Shown piece by piece: positions 16,328 through 27,474 of a stretch of DNA of 64,000 bases (position 1 is the first letter of the stretch; every line of letters starts with the position of its first letter). A model generated the notes under the pieces. The model had not been told where the DNA came from and ran no database searches. It was given only the letters and a program-made list of their open reading frames with translations. This DNA comes from Sphingomonas sp. Leaf407 (GTDB lineage Bacteria > Pseudomonadota > Alphaproteobacteria > Sphingomonadales > Sphingomonadaceae), in the NCBI RefSeq assembly GCF_001425385.1, contig NZ_LMQO01000001.1, positions 682,001 through 746,000 on the forward strand, read 5' to 3'. The position numbers and the translations under genes are program-made.

Positions 16328-17173
16328 TCAGGGCGTCATCACCTCCAGCGTGGTGACATAGCCCATCCGCCGTGCCGTAGCGCGCGGCACGGTGGGCTTC
16401 GCATCGTCATGGGTGGCGTTCAGCCAGTACATGCCCGCCTGCGGCCAATCGAGAGCCAGCACCCCGTCCGCGCCGGTGGTGAGTTCGCGCGCACCCTCGG
16501 CATTGCGATAGCGTTTGCCGCCGGGCACCACCGTGACCTTCAGCCCCGGCGCGGGCCTGCCGTCGATCAGGAAGCGGAACCGCGCGGTTTCGCCCGCGAC
16601 CAGTTCGTCGGGATGGGTGAGGTAATCGATCTCCAGCCCCTTGCCCACGGGCTTCAGCACGGCACGGGTCGGCTCGCCCGCCGTCACGAAAATCTCGTTG
16701 CGGTTGCTCGTTTCGGTCAGCGTCACGTCGGTTGCATTGGCGGGAATGTCGGCGACGGTCAGCGGCGGGCGGCGCACGCCGTCCGGCCCCGGCGGGCCAC
16801 CGCGTCCACCGACGCGCTTCTCCTCGCCGTTCACCTTGAAGCTGCCCATCAGCCCCGACATCTCGGTCCCGATCTTCCACGTACCCGGCTTGTCGAGCTT
16901 CACGTCGAACACCGAGCGATAGCGGCCGGTCGCGCCGTTCTGCACCTGTCCGGCGGTGCCGTCGGGTTGCCAGACCTTGACCCCGTCGAGGCGGCCGGGC
17001 TGGTGATCGGCGTAGAACAGGTCGTTCGACGCGGCGAAATCGACTGTGACCCAGCTATCGGTGCCCGAAAACACCGTGCCCGACGGCAGCAGCCACAGGC
17101 GGTGCGCGGACACGCCGGCGGGGATCAACAGGAGAACGGCGGCGGCGAGCAGGCGCCGGGCGAAACGGGGCAT
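16328..17173 (-). CDS. DUF4198-domain periplasmic protein
   Basis: 281-residue exported protein. A Sec signal peptide (RRLLAAAVLLLIPAGVSAHR) cleaves after AHA-like VSA, and the mature part starts HRLWLLPSGTVFSG, characteristic of DUF4198 (NikM-like/CbiK-associated) proteins. A C-terminal segment, GETARFRFLIDGRPAPGLKV, resembles an Ig-like carrier domain. The start at 17173 places the signal peptide at the N-terminus; the longer open frame adds unlikely residues. DUF4198 proteins are linked to metal uptake and here lie between DUF2271 and ApbE genes, supporting a role in a flavin-based metal reduction or uptake system. Confidence 0.82.
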   Translation of the reverse strand: MPRFARRLLAAAVLLLIPAGVSAHRLWLLPSGTVFSGTDSWVTVDFAASNDLFYADHQPGRLDGVKVWQPDGTAGQVQNGATGRYRSVFDVKLDKPGTWKIGTEMSGLMGSFKVNGEEKRVGGRGGPPGPDGVRRPPLTVADIPANATDVTLTETSNRNEIFVTAGEPTRAVLKPVGKGLEIDYLTHPDELVAGETARFRFLIDGRPAPGLKVTVVPGGKRYRNAEGARELTTGADGVLALDWPQAGMYWLNATHDDAKPTVPRATARRMGYVTTLEVMTP

Positions 17174-17195
17174 CAGCGGTTCCTTGGTCAAGAGG

Positions 17196-17684
17196 TCAGC
17201 GGGCGGCGATGGTGACGGCACCCAGTTCGTGCGATCCGCTGGCGCGGGCCGCCTTGGCGGGTATGGTCAGCGGCACCTGCACCAGTTCGCGGCCGCCGGT
17301 TTCGCGCGCCGCCTCGACGTTCAGCACATAGGGGCCGGGGCGAAGGTCGGCCGGCAGCGGGATGCTGTGGGTGCCCGGTGCGCGGGTCGCGCCGCTGATC
17401 CCGTCGGCGGGCAGGCGCAGGCTGCGTCCGCCCTTGCGCCACCACGCCCGCAGATCGGCCAGCCATTTGGTCCCCGGTTCCGCCCCGGTCTTGCGGACAT
17501 CATACCACAGCGCCAGCGTGCGCGGCGCGCCGCCACCGGCGGGTTCGATCCAGATCGCGACATAGGGGCGGTGATATTCGGCGACCGACAGGCGCGGGAT
17601 GGTGACGCTGACCGTTCCGGTCGGCGGCGCGGGCGCGGCGGCGACGGTGGCACTGCCCAGCACCGCGAGGGAAAGGATACGCAT
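17196..17684 (-). CDS. DUF2271 protein with flavinylation motif
   Basis: 162-residue exported protein. The N-terminus is a short signal peptide (MRILSLAVLGSATVAAAP). The body is DUF2271-like (HRPYVAIWIEPAGGG, LALWYDVRKTGAEPG). Residues 94-100 read DGISGAT, matching the ApbE target motif Dxx(S/T)GA(T/S), so Thr100 is the expected FMN attachment site. ApbE is encoded two genes downstream in the same operon and a PepSY membrane protein upstream. The likely role is an extracytoplasmic flavoprotein passing electrons, perhaps to ferric iron; motif seen, function inferred. Confidence 0.82.
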   Translation of the reverse strand: MRILSLAVLGSATVAAAPAPPTGTVSVTIPRLSVAEYHRPYVAIWIEPAGGGAPRTLALWYDVRKTGAEPGTKWLADLRAWWRKGGRSLRLPADGISGATRAPGTHSIPLPADLRPGPYVLNVEAARETGGRELVQVPLTIPAKAARASGSHELGAVTIAAR

Positions 17685-17701
17685 CGGGCAAGCCCCCTTC
17701 G

Positions 17702-18373
17702 TCAATGAATCAGGAATAACGCGAGCACGACCGGCAGGACGATGCCGGTCGCGACCAGTGGCCAAGTGGTCGGGCGCCGCTTCGCATGGAGTTGCAGCAG
17801 CAGCAGCCCGGTGATCGAGAACAACACGCACGCGATGGCGACGACGTCGATGAACCAGAACCATGCCGTCCCGGCGTTGCGGCCCTTGTGCAGATCGTTG
17901 AGGTAGCTGATCCAGCCGCGATCGGTCGTCTCGGCACGGATCGCGCCGCTGGCCCGGTCGATGCTGACCCATGCGTCGCCGCCGGGCCGGGGCAGCGCGA
18001 CATAGGCTTCGCCATCGGACCATTCGACCGGGCGGTCGGCGACGTTCAGGCCCACCGCCTGCTCGACTGCGGTGGCCACGGCGGATGGCAGCACCGCTTT
18101 CGCGCGCGCCGCGGGTTCGAGCGACGCCGTCAGCCCGGCGGGCAGGGTCGCGCTACGTTCGGCGACGACCGGTTCGGCGGAGATCGACCCCGCGTGGTTC
18201 AGCGTGATGCCGGTGACGGCGAACAACAGCATCGCCGCCAGCGCGACGCCGGCGCTGATCCAGTGCCATGCGATGATCTGCTTCGCCCACCACGCCCGCC
18301 AGTTGCGCGGCCGCCTGCGCGGACCGGCCGATGTCCGTACCCCTCGTTCGGCGTGAAGATTGCTGTTGGTCAT
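17702..18373 (-). CDS. PepSY-associated transmembrane protein
   Basis: 223-residue inner-membrane protein and first gene of the PepSY/DUF2271/DUF4198/ApbE operon. A transmembrane helix lies at about residues 38-58 (AGVALAAMLLFAVTGITLNH), a periplasmic PepSY-like domain follows (about 70-160, ending WISYLNDLHKGRNAG), then two more helices (WFWFIDVVAIACVLFSITGLLLL and WPLVATGIVLPVVLALFL, shown as landmarks). HWISAG, LNHAG and NDLHKGR histidines are the kind used for haem or redox work in PepSY-TM proteins. It probably carries electrons across the inner membrane to the flavinylated DUF2271 protein. Confidence 0.83.
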   Translation of the reverse strand: MTNSNLHAERGVRTSAGPRRRPRNWRAWWAKQIIAWHWISAGVALAAMLLFAVTGITLNHAGSISAEPVVAERSATLPAGLTASLEPAARAKAVLPSAVATAVEQAVGLNVADRPVEWSDGEAYVALPRPGGDAWVSIDRASGAIRAETTDRGWISYLNDLHKGRNAGTAWFWFIDVVAIACVLFSITGLLLLQLHAKRRPTTWPLVATGIVLPVVLALFLIH

Positions 18374-18477
18374 CTACCCCTCTGCACCGCAATTACTGCG
18401 ACCTATTATCATTAGCAAGCGGTGATACAGGGTTGTTTGGCGGCTACAGCCGACCGGATGGCGTCGGTCGTCGCTCG

Positions 18478-19155
18478 TCACGCATCGGGGCGAAGCCGAT
18501 AGCCGACGCCCAGTTCGTTGGCGATCAGGCTACCCATCGGCCCCGGAGTTTCGAGCTTTTGGCGCAGGTTGCGGATGACGATGCGCAGATATTCAACCCG
18601 TGGGTCTTCGTCGCCGCCCCATGCGGCGGTAAGGAGGCGGTCGTGCGTCACGACGCGGCCGAGATGTCGCGCGAGGACGGCGAGGACGTCGAATTCCTTG
18701 CGCGTCAGATGCAGTTCGCCGCCACCGCGCGATACGATTCGCCGGTCGAGATCGATGCCCACATCGCCGCAGCGGACGACCTTCGGCGTCGTTTCCGGCG
18801 ATTGGCGATGGCGCAGCGCCACGCGCAGCCGGGCGAGGAGTTCCTGCGTATCGAACGGCTTGGTCACGAAATCATCGGCGCCAAGGTCGAGCGCGGTCAC
18901 TTTTTCGTCCACGGCGTCGCGCGCGGAGACGACGAGGACCACGGCCGGCCGCAACAGCGGGATCAGGCTCAGCCCGTCGCGGTCGGGCAGCCCCAGGTCG
19001 AGCAGGATCGCGTCGGGATGTTCCGCCGCCGCCTGCTGCAACGCCGCCCGGCCGTCCCCCGCCTCGATCACCAGATAGCCGGCGTGGAGGAGGGTGTTGC
19101 GCAACAGGCGGCGGATCGCGGTTTCGTCATCCACCACGAGGATTTTGGCAGGCAT
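18478..19155 (-). CDS. kdpE: KdpE response regulator
   Basis: 225-residue OmpR-type response regulator. The receiver domain has the acidic pair Asp9-Asp10, phospho-acceptor Asp53 in ILLDLGLPD and Lys in FVTKPFD. The C-terminal winged helix contains HLTRKEFDVLAVLARHLGRV and ends with a KdpE-like IANELGVGYRL. Its start codon overlaps the kdpD stop (TGATG), and it is the last gene of the kdp operon. It activates kdp transcription when KdpD senses low potassium or osmotic stress. Confidence 0.95.
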   Translation of the reverse strand: MPAKILVVDDETAIRRLLRNTLLHAGYLVIEAGDGRAALQQAAAEHPDAILLDLGLPDRDGLSLIPLLRPAVVLVVSARDAVDEKVTALDLGADDFVTKPFDTQELLARLRVALRHRQSPETTPKVVRCGDVGIDLDRRIVSRGGGELHLTRKEFDVLAVLARHLGRVVTHDRLLTAAWGGDEDPRVEYLRIVIRNLRQKLETPGPMGSLIANELGVGYRLRPDA

Positions 19156-21824
19156 CAGACAAGCCCTTCGGGTGCGGCATCGCGGACGATCAGCGCGGCG
19201 GGGAACATCAGCGCGAAGACGGCACCGGTCCCGTCGTCGCGATTGGCGGCTTCGACGGTCATGCCCATCGCCTCGGCGAACGCCTTCACGATGGCGAGGC
19301 CAAGGCCGGTCCCGCCGACGGCGCGGTCCGACCCTTCGAGGCGGCGGAACGTCTCGAATACCTCCGCCTCGCGGCCGGGCGGCAGTCCGGGGCCACGATC
19401 GGACACCAGCAGGCGCAACTCGCCGAAGCGGTGCCGCCCCTCGATGACGATCTCGGTCCCGCTGTCGCCATAGCGGCCGGCATTGTCGAGCAGGTTGAGC
19501 AGGCAATGGTGCAGAAGCTGCGGATCGGCGCGGACCAGCGGCAGGTCGGGCGGCACGTCGAACCGGACCGGATGGCCGGCCAGCGCGCGCCGCGCGTCAT
19601 GCGCGGCACCGCTGACGGCTTCCTCAAGGTCGACCGGCTGGATGTTGAGCCTCAGCGCGCCGGCCTCGACCCGCGCCATGTCGAGCAGGTTGGCGACGAA
19701 ACGGTTGAGCCGCGCGGCCTCGGCCTTGATCGTGCCGATCAGTTCGGGAGTCGCGCCATGATCGAGCTGGTCGGCGGCGGCGATCACCGCCGTCAACGGC
19801 GTGCGCAGGTCGTGGCTGACCGACGACAGCAGCGCCGCGCGCAGCCGGTCGCGAGTCCGCACCGTCTCGACATCGCGCATCTCGACCTCCAGCCGCAGGC
19901 GTTCGAGGACGAGCGCCGACTGGTCGAGCAGGCTGCCGAGCAACGGCAACTGATCGGGCCGGACCGGATCGGCGGCCGAATCCTTGGCGATGCCGAGGAC
20001 GCCCAGCACCCGCCCGCCGGCCTTCAGCGGGCGGAACAGCCATTCCGACGCCGCCAGCGTCCCCGATCCCTTGCCCGCCGCCGTGCCGGTGTCGAGCGAC
20101 CATGCGGCGGCGGCGGTGTCCATGGTGCCAAGGCGATAGCCGGGGTCGCTCGCACCAAGGATTTCGAGCGTCCGGTCGGCCCCCGGCACCATCAGGATCG
20201 CCTGCACGTCGAGCAGCCCGCGAACATCGTCGCAGATCCTCTGCGCGGCAACGCCGATGTCGTTGACGCTGGTGATCTGGCGCAGGAAACCGGCCAGCGT
20301 CGCGTTGGTGCGGGCGCTGGCGGCGGCGAGATCGGCCTGCGCCCGGACGCGCGACGTCAACTGGCTGGTCGCGACCGCGATGCCGAGCAGGACGACGACC
20401 GACACCAGATTTTCGGGGTTGCTGATGCTCAGCGTGCCGACCGGCGGCAGGAAGAAGAAATTATAGGCGAGGCTGGAGGCGATGCCGGCATAGACGCCGG
20501 TGCGCAGGCCATAAAGGCTGGCCGCCGCCATGACCGGCAGGAGATAGAGCAGCGCGACGTTGCCGAGGTCGAGGATGCGGAACAGCGCGCTGGCCACCGC
20601 GGTGATCGCCGCGACCATCACGGTCGTAAAGGCATAGCCGGCGGGCGTCCCCCATGGTGCCGGCCGCCGCCGGCCGCGCGCCGCCGGATCGGCGACCACC
20701 GGCAGGACGTGGACGGCGACGCCGGGCGTGTCGCGGATCACGCGATCGACGACCGATCCGTGCAGCAGTTCGAACCAGCGCGACCGCCGCGATTTGCCCA
20801 TCACCAGTTGCGTCGCACGCGCATCGGCAAGGAAGCTCTGGATACCGGTCACGACATCGGTCGCCGGCACGGTCGCCACCGCCCCGCCGAGCTGGGTGGC
20901 GAGGGTCATCGCCGCCGCGATCCGCCGATGTTCGACGTCGGAAAAATGCGCGGTGCGCGGGGTTTCGATGAACAGCGCGGTCCATGGTCCGCGCAGGCCA
21001 TCGGCGACCCGTTTGGCGGCACGCACCAGTGTGTTCGAACCGGGCAGTTCGTTGATCGCGACGACGATCCGGTCGCCGCCCGCCCATGTCCCGCCCAGCC
21101 CCAGCGCGCGGACGTCGTCGAGCATCCGCGCGTCGACCGCCTGCGCCGCGCGGCGCAGCGCCAGTTCGCGCAGCGCCGACAGGTTCGATTTCGAGAAGAA
21201 GTGCGACAAGGCCCGTGTCGCTTCGTGCGGCAGATAGACCTTGCCCGCGCGCAGCCGATCGATCAGTTCGTCGGGGGGAATGTCGACGACCTCGATCTCG
21301 GCCATTTCCAGCACGAAATCGGGCACGGTTTCGCGGACGCGGACCCGGGTGAAGCTGGCGACGACGTCGTTCAGGCTCTCGACGTGCTGGATGTTGACCG
21401 TGGAATAGACGTCGATCCCGGCGGCCAGCAGTTCCTCGACATCCTGATGCCGCTTGGCATGGCGGCTGCCCGGCGCGTTGCTGTGCGCCAGTTCATCGAC
21501 GAGGACGAGACGCGGCGCACGGGCGAGGATCGCGTCAAGATCCATCTCGTCGAGGCTGCGCCCTTCATGGGCGACCGGGCGACGCGGCACGATCTCGTGG
21601 CCACGGGTCAGCGCCTCGGTTTCGATCCGGCCGTGCGTCTCGACGATGCCGACGACCACGTCGGTGCCGTCGCGCCGGCGTGCCGCCCCTTCCGACAGCA
21701 TCTCGAAGGTCTTGCCGACGCCGGGGGCGGCGCCCAGAAAGATCTTCAGCCGGCCGCGACCCTCCTGCGCGGCGGCGCGCAGGAGGGCGTCGGGATCGGG
21801 GCGGCCGTCACCCGGACCCGCCAT
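19155..21824 (-). CDS. kdpD: KdpD sensor histidine kinase
   Basis: 889-residue membrane sensor kinase. The N-terminal KdpD domain carries a Walker-type GAAPGVGKT (about residues 31-39), GRSLDEMDLD and VDELAHSNAPGSRH, followed by a universal-stress-protein-like region. Four closely spaced membrane helices lie near residues 400-500, then a GAF-like domain, then the kinase core with His671 in SSVSHDLRTPLTAV and an ATP-binding domain (DNAGRYG, RGPGLPPG, GGTGLGLAI). Length matches E. coli KdpD. It is coupled by a 1-base overlap to both kdpC and kdpE. Confidence 0.96.
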   Translation of the reverse strand: MAGPGDGRPDPDALLRAAAQEGRGRLKIFLGAAPGVGKTFEMLSEGAARRRDGTDVVVGIVETHGRIETEALTRGHEIVPRRPVAHEGRSLDEMDLDAILARAPRLVLVDELAHSNAPGSRHAKRHQDVEELLAAGIDVYSTVNIQHVESLNDVVASFTRVRVRETVPDFVLEMAEIEVVDIPPDELIDRLRAGKVYLPHEATRALSHFFSKSNLSALRELALRRAAQAVDARMLDDVRALGLGGTWAGGDRIVVAINELPGSNTLVRAAKRVADGLRGPWTALFIETPRTAHFSDVEHRRIAAAMTLATQLGGAVATVPATDVVTGIQSFLADARATQLVMGKSRRSRWFELLHGSVVDRVIRDTPGVAVHVLPVVADPAARGRRRPAPWGTPAGYAFTTVMVAAITAVASALFRILDLGNVALLYLLPVMAAASLYGLRTGVYAGIASSLAYNFFFLPPVGTLSISNPENLVSVVVLLGIAVATSQLTSRVRAQADLAAASARTNATLAGFLRQITSVNDIGVAAQRICDDVRGLLDVQAILMVPGADRTLEILGASDPGYRLGTMDTAAAAWSLDTGTAAGKGSGTLAASEWLFRPLKAGGRVLGVLGIAKDSAADPVRPDQLPLLGSLLDQSALVLERLRLEVEMRDVETVRTRDRLRAALLSSVSHDLRTPLTAVIAAADQLDHGATPELIGTIKAEAARLNRFVANLLDMARVEAGALRLNIQPVDLEEAVSGAAHDARRALAGHPVRFDVPPDLPLVRADPQLLHHCLLNLLDNAGRYGDSGTEIVIEGRHRFGELRLLVSDRGPGLPPGREAEVFETFRRLEGSDRAVGGTGLGLAIVKAFAEAMGMTVEAANRDDGTGAVFALMFPAALIVRDAAPEGLV

Positions 21825-22408
21825 CAGCGTGGGCGCGCGCCGGGCAGGGCGTCGAGCGCGCGATTGAGCGCCAGCACGTTGACATGGGCGTCGCCGAGCA
21901 CCGGCGTCCCGGTCGTCGCCGCCACCAGCGCGCGGACCCGATCGACCGGCAGGCCCCGGACGCGGGCGATGCGCGGCACCTGCGCCAGCGCGGCGGCAGG
22001 GGACAGGTCGGGGTCGAGCCCCGACCCGCTGGCGGTGACGAGATCGGCGGGGAGGGGACCTGCCACGCCCTCGGCGCGCCGCGTCGCGACATCGGCCTTC
22101 ACCCGGTCGGCCAGCGCCTGCGAAGCTGGGCCGAGGTTCGATCCCGACGAGGCGAGCGCGTCATAGCCCTTGCCCGCCGCCGATGGCCGTGTCTGGAAAT
22201 AGCGGTCCGACGTGAATGCCTGTCCGACGACGGTCGATCCGATCACCGTGCCGCGTGCGTCGCGGACGAGGCTGCCGCCGGCCTGTGCCGGGAACAGCAT
22301 CTGGCCGATGCCGGTCATCGCCAGCGGATAGGCGATCCCGAGAAGCAGCGCGAACAGGATCGTCATCACGATCGCGGGTCGCAGCGCGGAAGAGAAATCC
22401 TTGCCCAT
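21824..22408 (-). CDS. kdpC: KdpC, potassium-transporting ATPase subunit C
   Basis: 194-residue subunit C of the Kdp P-type potassium pump. A single N-terminal transmembrane helix (MTILFALLLGIAYPLAMTGI) anchors a periplasmic domain with the diagnostic GSLV, GSTVVGQAFTSDRYFQTRPS and SGSGLDPDLSPAAA motifs. KdpC stabilises the KdpA/KdpB complex and assists ion entry. It starts 12 bp after the kdpB stop and its own stop overlaps kdpD. Confidence 0.95.
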   Translation of the reverse strand: MGKDFSSALRPAIVMTILFALLLGIAYPLAMTGIGQMLFPAQAGGSLVRDARGTVIGSTVVGQAFTSDRYFQTRPSAAGKGYDALASSGSNLGPASQALADRVKADVATRRAEGVAGPLPADLVTASGSGLDPDLSPAAALAQVPRIARVRGLPVDRVRALVAATTGTPVLGDAHVNVLALNRALDALPGARPR

Positions 22409-22420
22409 GTCGATATTCCT

Positions 22421-24460
<2,040 letters not shown>

Positions 24461-24470
24461 GGCCCCCGTG

Positions 24471-26174
24471 TCAGGACAACTGGCCGCGGATCATCGCTAG
24501 ATGATCGGCGATGGGACCGAGCGCGAGGCCCGGCAGGAAGGTGAGGCCGCCGAGGATCAGGATGATGCCGACCAGCAGCCCCACCCACAGTCCGCCCGTC
24601 GTCGGGAACGACCCCGCGCTTTCGGGCGTGTATTTCTTGGCGGCGAGGCTGCCGGCGATGGCCAGCATCGGCACGATGATGAAGAACCGGCCGACCCATA
24701 TCGCCACCCCCAGCAGCCCGTTGTAATAGGGGGTGTTGGCGGTGAGGCCGGCGAAGGCCGACCCGTTGTTGGCGACCGCGCTGGTGAAGGCGTAGAGGAT
24801 CTCGCTGAACCCGTGCGGCCCCTTGTTGAGCGGCCCGGCCAGCCCCTGTTCCAGCACCGACGACAGTGCGGTGAGGCCGAGGATCATGAGCGGCAGCACC
24901 GCGATGGCGAGGACGGCCAGCTTCACCTCGCGCGCCTCGATCTTCTTGCCGACATATTCGGGGGTGCGGCCGACCATCAGCCCGGCGACGAACACCGCGA
25001 GAATGGCGAAGAGCAGGAAGCCATAGATGCCGGCACCAACGCCGCCGATCACGACCTCGCCCAACTGCATGTTGAACAGCGGGACCAGCCCGCCCAGCGC
25101 GGTGAAGCTGTCGTGCATCGCATTGACCGCGCCGCACGACGCGGCGGTGGTGACGACCGAGAACAGCGCGGAGGCGGCGATGCCAAAGCGGACCTCCTTG
25201 CCCTCCATGTTGCCGCCCGCCACACCGATGCCGTGCAGCACCGGATTGCCCGCCGCCTCCGCCCAGTAGGTGACGGTGGTGCCCGCGAGGAACAGGATCA
25301 TCATCGCCGACAGGATCGCCCAGCCCTGGCGCGTGTTGCCGACCGCCTTGCCGAACGTCCAGGTCAGCCCCGCGCCCAGCACGAAGATCGACAGCATCTG
25401 CACGAAATTGGTCAGCGCGGTCGGATTTTCGAACGGATGCGCGCTGTTGGCGTTGAAGAAGCCGCCACCGTTGGTGCCGAGCATCTTGATCGCTTCCTGG
25501 CTGGCGACCGGTCCCAGCAGGATCGACTGGCGAGCGCCTTCCAGCGTCTGCAGGTCGACGACGCCGGCCAGCGTCTGCGGCACGCCGCCGCCAATGTAGA
25601 CGAGCGTCAGCACGACACAGGCCGGCAGCAGCAGGTAGAGCGTGATCCGCGTCATGTCGGCCCAGAAATTGCCGATCGCCTTCGCCTGCGCGCGGGCGAA
25701 GCCGCGGAACAGCGCGAAGGCGAGGGCGATGCCGGTCGCCGACGACAGGAAATTGAGGACGGTCAGCCCCAGCATCTGGGACAGGTTCGACATGGTGCCC
25801 TCACCGGCATAGCTCTGCCAGTTGGTATTGGCGACGAAGCTGATCGCGGTGTTGAACGACAGATGCTCGCCGACCCCGGCCAGCCGCTGCGGATTGCCCG
25901 GCAGCACGCCCTGCAACCGCAATACGCCATAGGTGAAGAACGTCAGCAGCGCGTTGAACGCCAGCATGTGCACGGCATAGCGCCGCCAGCCCTGTTCCTC
26001 GGCCGGGTCGATGCCCGACAGCCGGTAGAAGGCACGCTCGACCGGTCCGAGCAGGCGGTGGAGCGGCGTGCGGCGGCCTTCGTACAGCGCGAAGAGCCAC
26101 AGGCCGGCCGGTTTCGTCAACGCCAGCAGGACGCCGGCGAAGGCGAGGATCAGGAGCCATCCCTGAATGGTCAC
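24471..26174 (-). CDS. kdpA: KdpA, potassium-transporting ATPase potassium-binding subunit
   Basis: 567-residue polytopic subunit that forms the selective potassium entry site and is related to KtrB/TrkH channels. Filter-loop motifs are visible, including [32 protein letters not shown] and [10 protein letters not shown]. The start is GTG at 26174: a strong GGAGG lies 7 bases before it and the protein then begins [13 protein letters not shown], aligned with other KdpA proteins. An ATG 66 bp further upstream in the same frame would run through kdpF. Slightly longer than the 557-residue E. coli protein. Confidence 0.96.
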   Translation of the reverse strand: MTIQGWLLILAFAGVLLALTKPAGLWLFALYEGRRTPLHRLLGPVERAFYRLSGIDPAEEQGWRRYAVHMLAFNALLTFFTYGVLRLQGVLPGNPQRLAGVGEHLSFNTAISFVANTNWQSYAGEGTMSNLSQMLGLTVLNFLSSATGIALAFALFRGFARAQAKAIGNFWADMTRITLYLLLPACVVLTLVYIGGGVPQTLAGVVDLQTLEGARQSILLGPVASQEAIKMLGTNGGGFFNANSAHPFENPTALTNFVQMLSIFVLGAGLTWTFGKAVGNTRQGWAILSAMMILFLAGTTVTYWAEAAGNPVLHGIGVAGGNMEGKEVRFGIAASALFSVVTTAASCGAVNAMHDSFTALGGLVPLFNMQLGEVVIGGVGAGIYGFLLFAILAVFVAGLMVGRTPEYVGKKIEAREVKLAVLAIAVLPLMILGLTALSSVLEQGLAGPLNKGPHGFSEILYAFTSAVANNGSAFAGLTANTPYYNGLLGVAIWVGRFFIIVPMLAIAGSLAAKKYTPESAGSFPTTGGLWVGLLVGIILILGGLTFLPGLALGPIADHLAMIRGQLS

Positions 26175-26187
26175 GGGTTCGCCTCCT

Positions 26188-26277
26188 TCAGAAACGTTCG
26201 GGGCGGAGGAGAACCGCCACCAGATAGACGAGAAGGCCAAGCGCGGTTATCGCCGCCAGCCACAGGTCGGGAGTCAT
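26188..26277 (-). CDS. kdpF: KdpF, 29-residue Kdp subunit
   Basis: A 29-codon ORF starting [16 protein letters not shown] and ending LLRPERF, one hydrophobic helix with the LLRPE(R/K)F tail typical of KdpF. KdpF stabilises the Kdp complex in the membrane. It lies 13 bp before kdpA and 11 bp after another small ORF, in the standard F-A-B-C order. Confidence 0.93.
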   Translation of the reverse strand: MTPDLWLAAITALGLLVYLVAVLLRPERF

Positions 26278-26288
26278 CGCGGTCTCCC

Positions 26289-26372
26289 TCAGGCGTTGTC
26301 GCACAGGCGAACATAGGCGAGCGTCAGCGCCACCAGTCCGGCCATGATCGCGATCCAGAGCAGATCCTGCAT
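26289..26372 (-). CDS. 27-residue membrane peptide upstream of kdpF
   Basis: A 27-codon ORF starting MQDLLWIAIMAGLVALTLAY and ending VRLCDNA. An AAAGGA lies about 8 bp before the ATG. It is one hydrophobic helix with a polar Arg/Cys/Asp tail. From memory, a similar small ORF ending in YVRxCD precedes kdpF in other Alphaproteobacteria, but I could not check this. It lies 11 bp before kdpF and 18 bp after the porin stop, so it is cotranscribed. It may be an extra Kdp accessory subunit; the function is unknown. Confidence 0.7.
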   Translation of the reverse strand: MQDLLWIAIMAGLVALTLAYVRLCDNA

Positions 26373-26390
26373 ATACGGTCCTTTCGGGGT

Positions 26391-27251
26391 TCAGAAGGCA
26401 GCGGTCAGCGCGACCAGCAGCGTGTCGCCGGCGATGGTGCCGGTGCCGTCCTGGCCCCGGCTGAAGCCGGGGCGGAGGTAGCGGGCGTCGCGGGACGAAA
26501 TGTCGGTGCCGACATAGCCGACGCCCAGCGTCAGGTTGCGCCATGTCGCATCGACACCCAGCGACCAGTCCCAATAGGCGCCGGTCGGGGCGACGGCGGT
26601 GGCGTTCGGACCCAGGCCGTCCTGTCCCCGGCTATGCCCGAGATGCGCCTTGGCCATGATCGGCGTACCCGCCACCGCCACCGCCAGCGCGCCGTCGCCC
26701 CACAGGTACAGATTGTCGTGCTTGGCGCCGGGGTTCGTATAGATACCGGCGGCGGCATCGGCGCCGGTGGCGTACCATTTGCCGATCGCCTGCTGGGGCG
26801 GCGCATAGGCGGCACCGGCGGTGAGCGTCGCCGGGCCGGCGGTGCCGGTCAGCTTGACATAGGGTTCGGCGAAATCGGTCTTGTCCGCGCCGCCGGGATA
26901 CAGATACCAGGTGAGGCCGACGTCGAGCACGGCATCGTCGGCAAGCCTGGCCTTGTAGCCGCCGATCAGGTCCAGTTCCATGTTCGCGCCGCCGAACGTC
27001 CCCCATCCGGCAAGGTTCGAGGCCCATAGGCCGATATATGCCCCGCTCTCATGCGCGACGGTCATCCCGCCCTGCACCGCCATGCCTCCGTCCGACTGCG
27101 ACACGCCGCGAAACCGGTAATCGGAAGCGATGGTCGCCGATCCGCTGACGGTGATCGCAGGCGGCGGTGCGGCCGGCAGCGACTGCGCATGCGCGGCGAT
27201 CGGCAACGTCGCGCATGCGACGGCCATGGCCGCAGGACGGAAGTTCATCAT
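26391..27251 (-). CDS. TorF-family putative porin
   Basis: 286-residue outer-membrane protein of the TorF/Gcw_chp family. A Sec signal peptide ends at AAHAQ (about residue 23). The mature protein starts SLPAAPPPAITVSGSATIAS, with the family hallmark SDYRFRGVSQSDGG, and ends LLVALTAAF with terminal Phe. An AAGGGG precedes the first of two consecutive ATG codons, so 27251 is chosen. It is first in line with the kdp genes, only 18 bp before the small ORF, so it may be a low-potassium-induced porin that feeds Kdp; that link is inferred from position. Confidence 0.85.
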   Translation of the reverse strand: MMNFRPAAMAVACATLPIAAHAQSLPAAPPPAITVSGSATIASDYRFRGVSQSDGGMAVQGGMTVAHESGAYIGLWASNLAGWGTFGGANMELDLIGGYKARLADDAVLDVGLTWYLYPGGADKTDFAEPYVKLTGTAGPATLTAGAAYAPPQQAIGKWYATGADAAAGIYTNPGAKHDNLYLWGDGALAVAVAGTPIMAKAHLGHSRGQDGLGPNATAVAPTGAYWDWSLGVDATWRNLTLGVGYVGTDISSRDARYLRPGFSRGQDGTGTIAGDTLLVALTAAF

Positions 27252-27474
27252 GACACCCCTTGCAGACGGCACCGTCCCGTGACGGGCACCTTCAGGGCGT
27301 TGCGATTAGGCGCATGCCGCGTAGCAATTCGAGATCGATTCCGGCAAAAGCCGTATAGCGCGCATATAGGCGACGCATTTTATCCGTCCGTACCGGTTCT
27401 CCCAAGCGACGCTCGATCACCCTGCGTCGGCGAGGGACCATGGCGGCGGGAGACTTTCTCAACGGGAGAAGCCG

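Noticed and set aside
18451-18470. Small inverted repeat CGACCG/CGGTCG after kdpE as a terminator
   Set aside because: The stem is only 6 bp with no T-tract, too weak to call.
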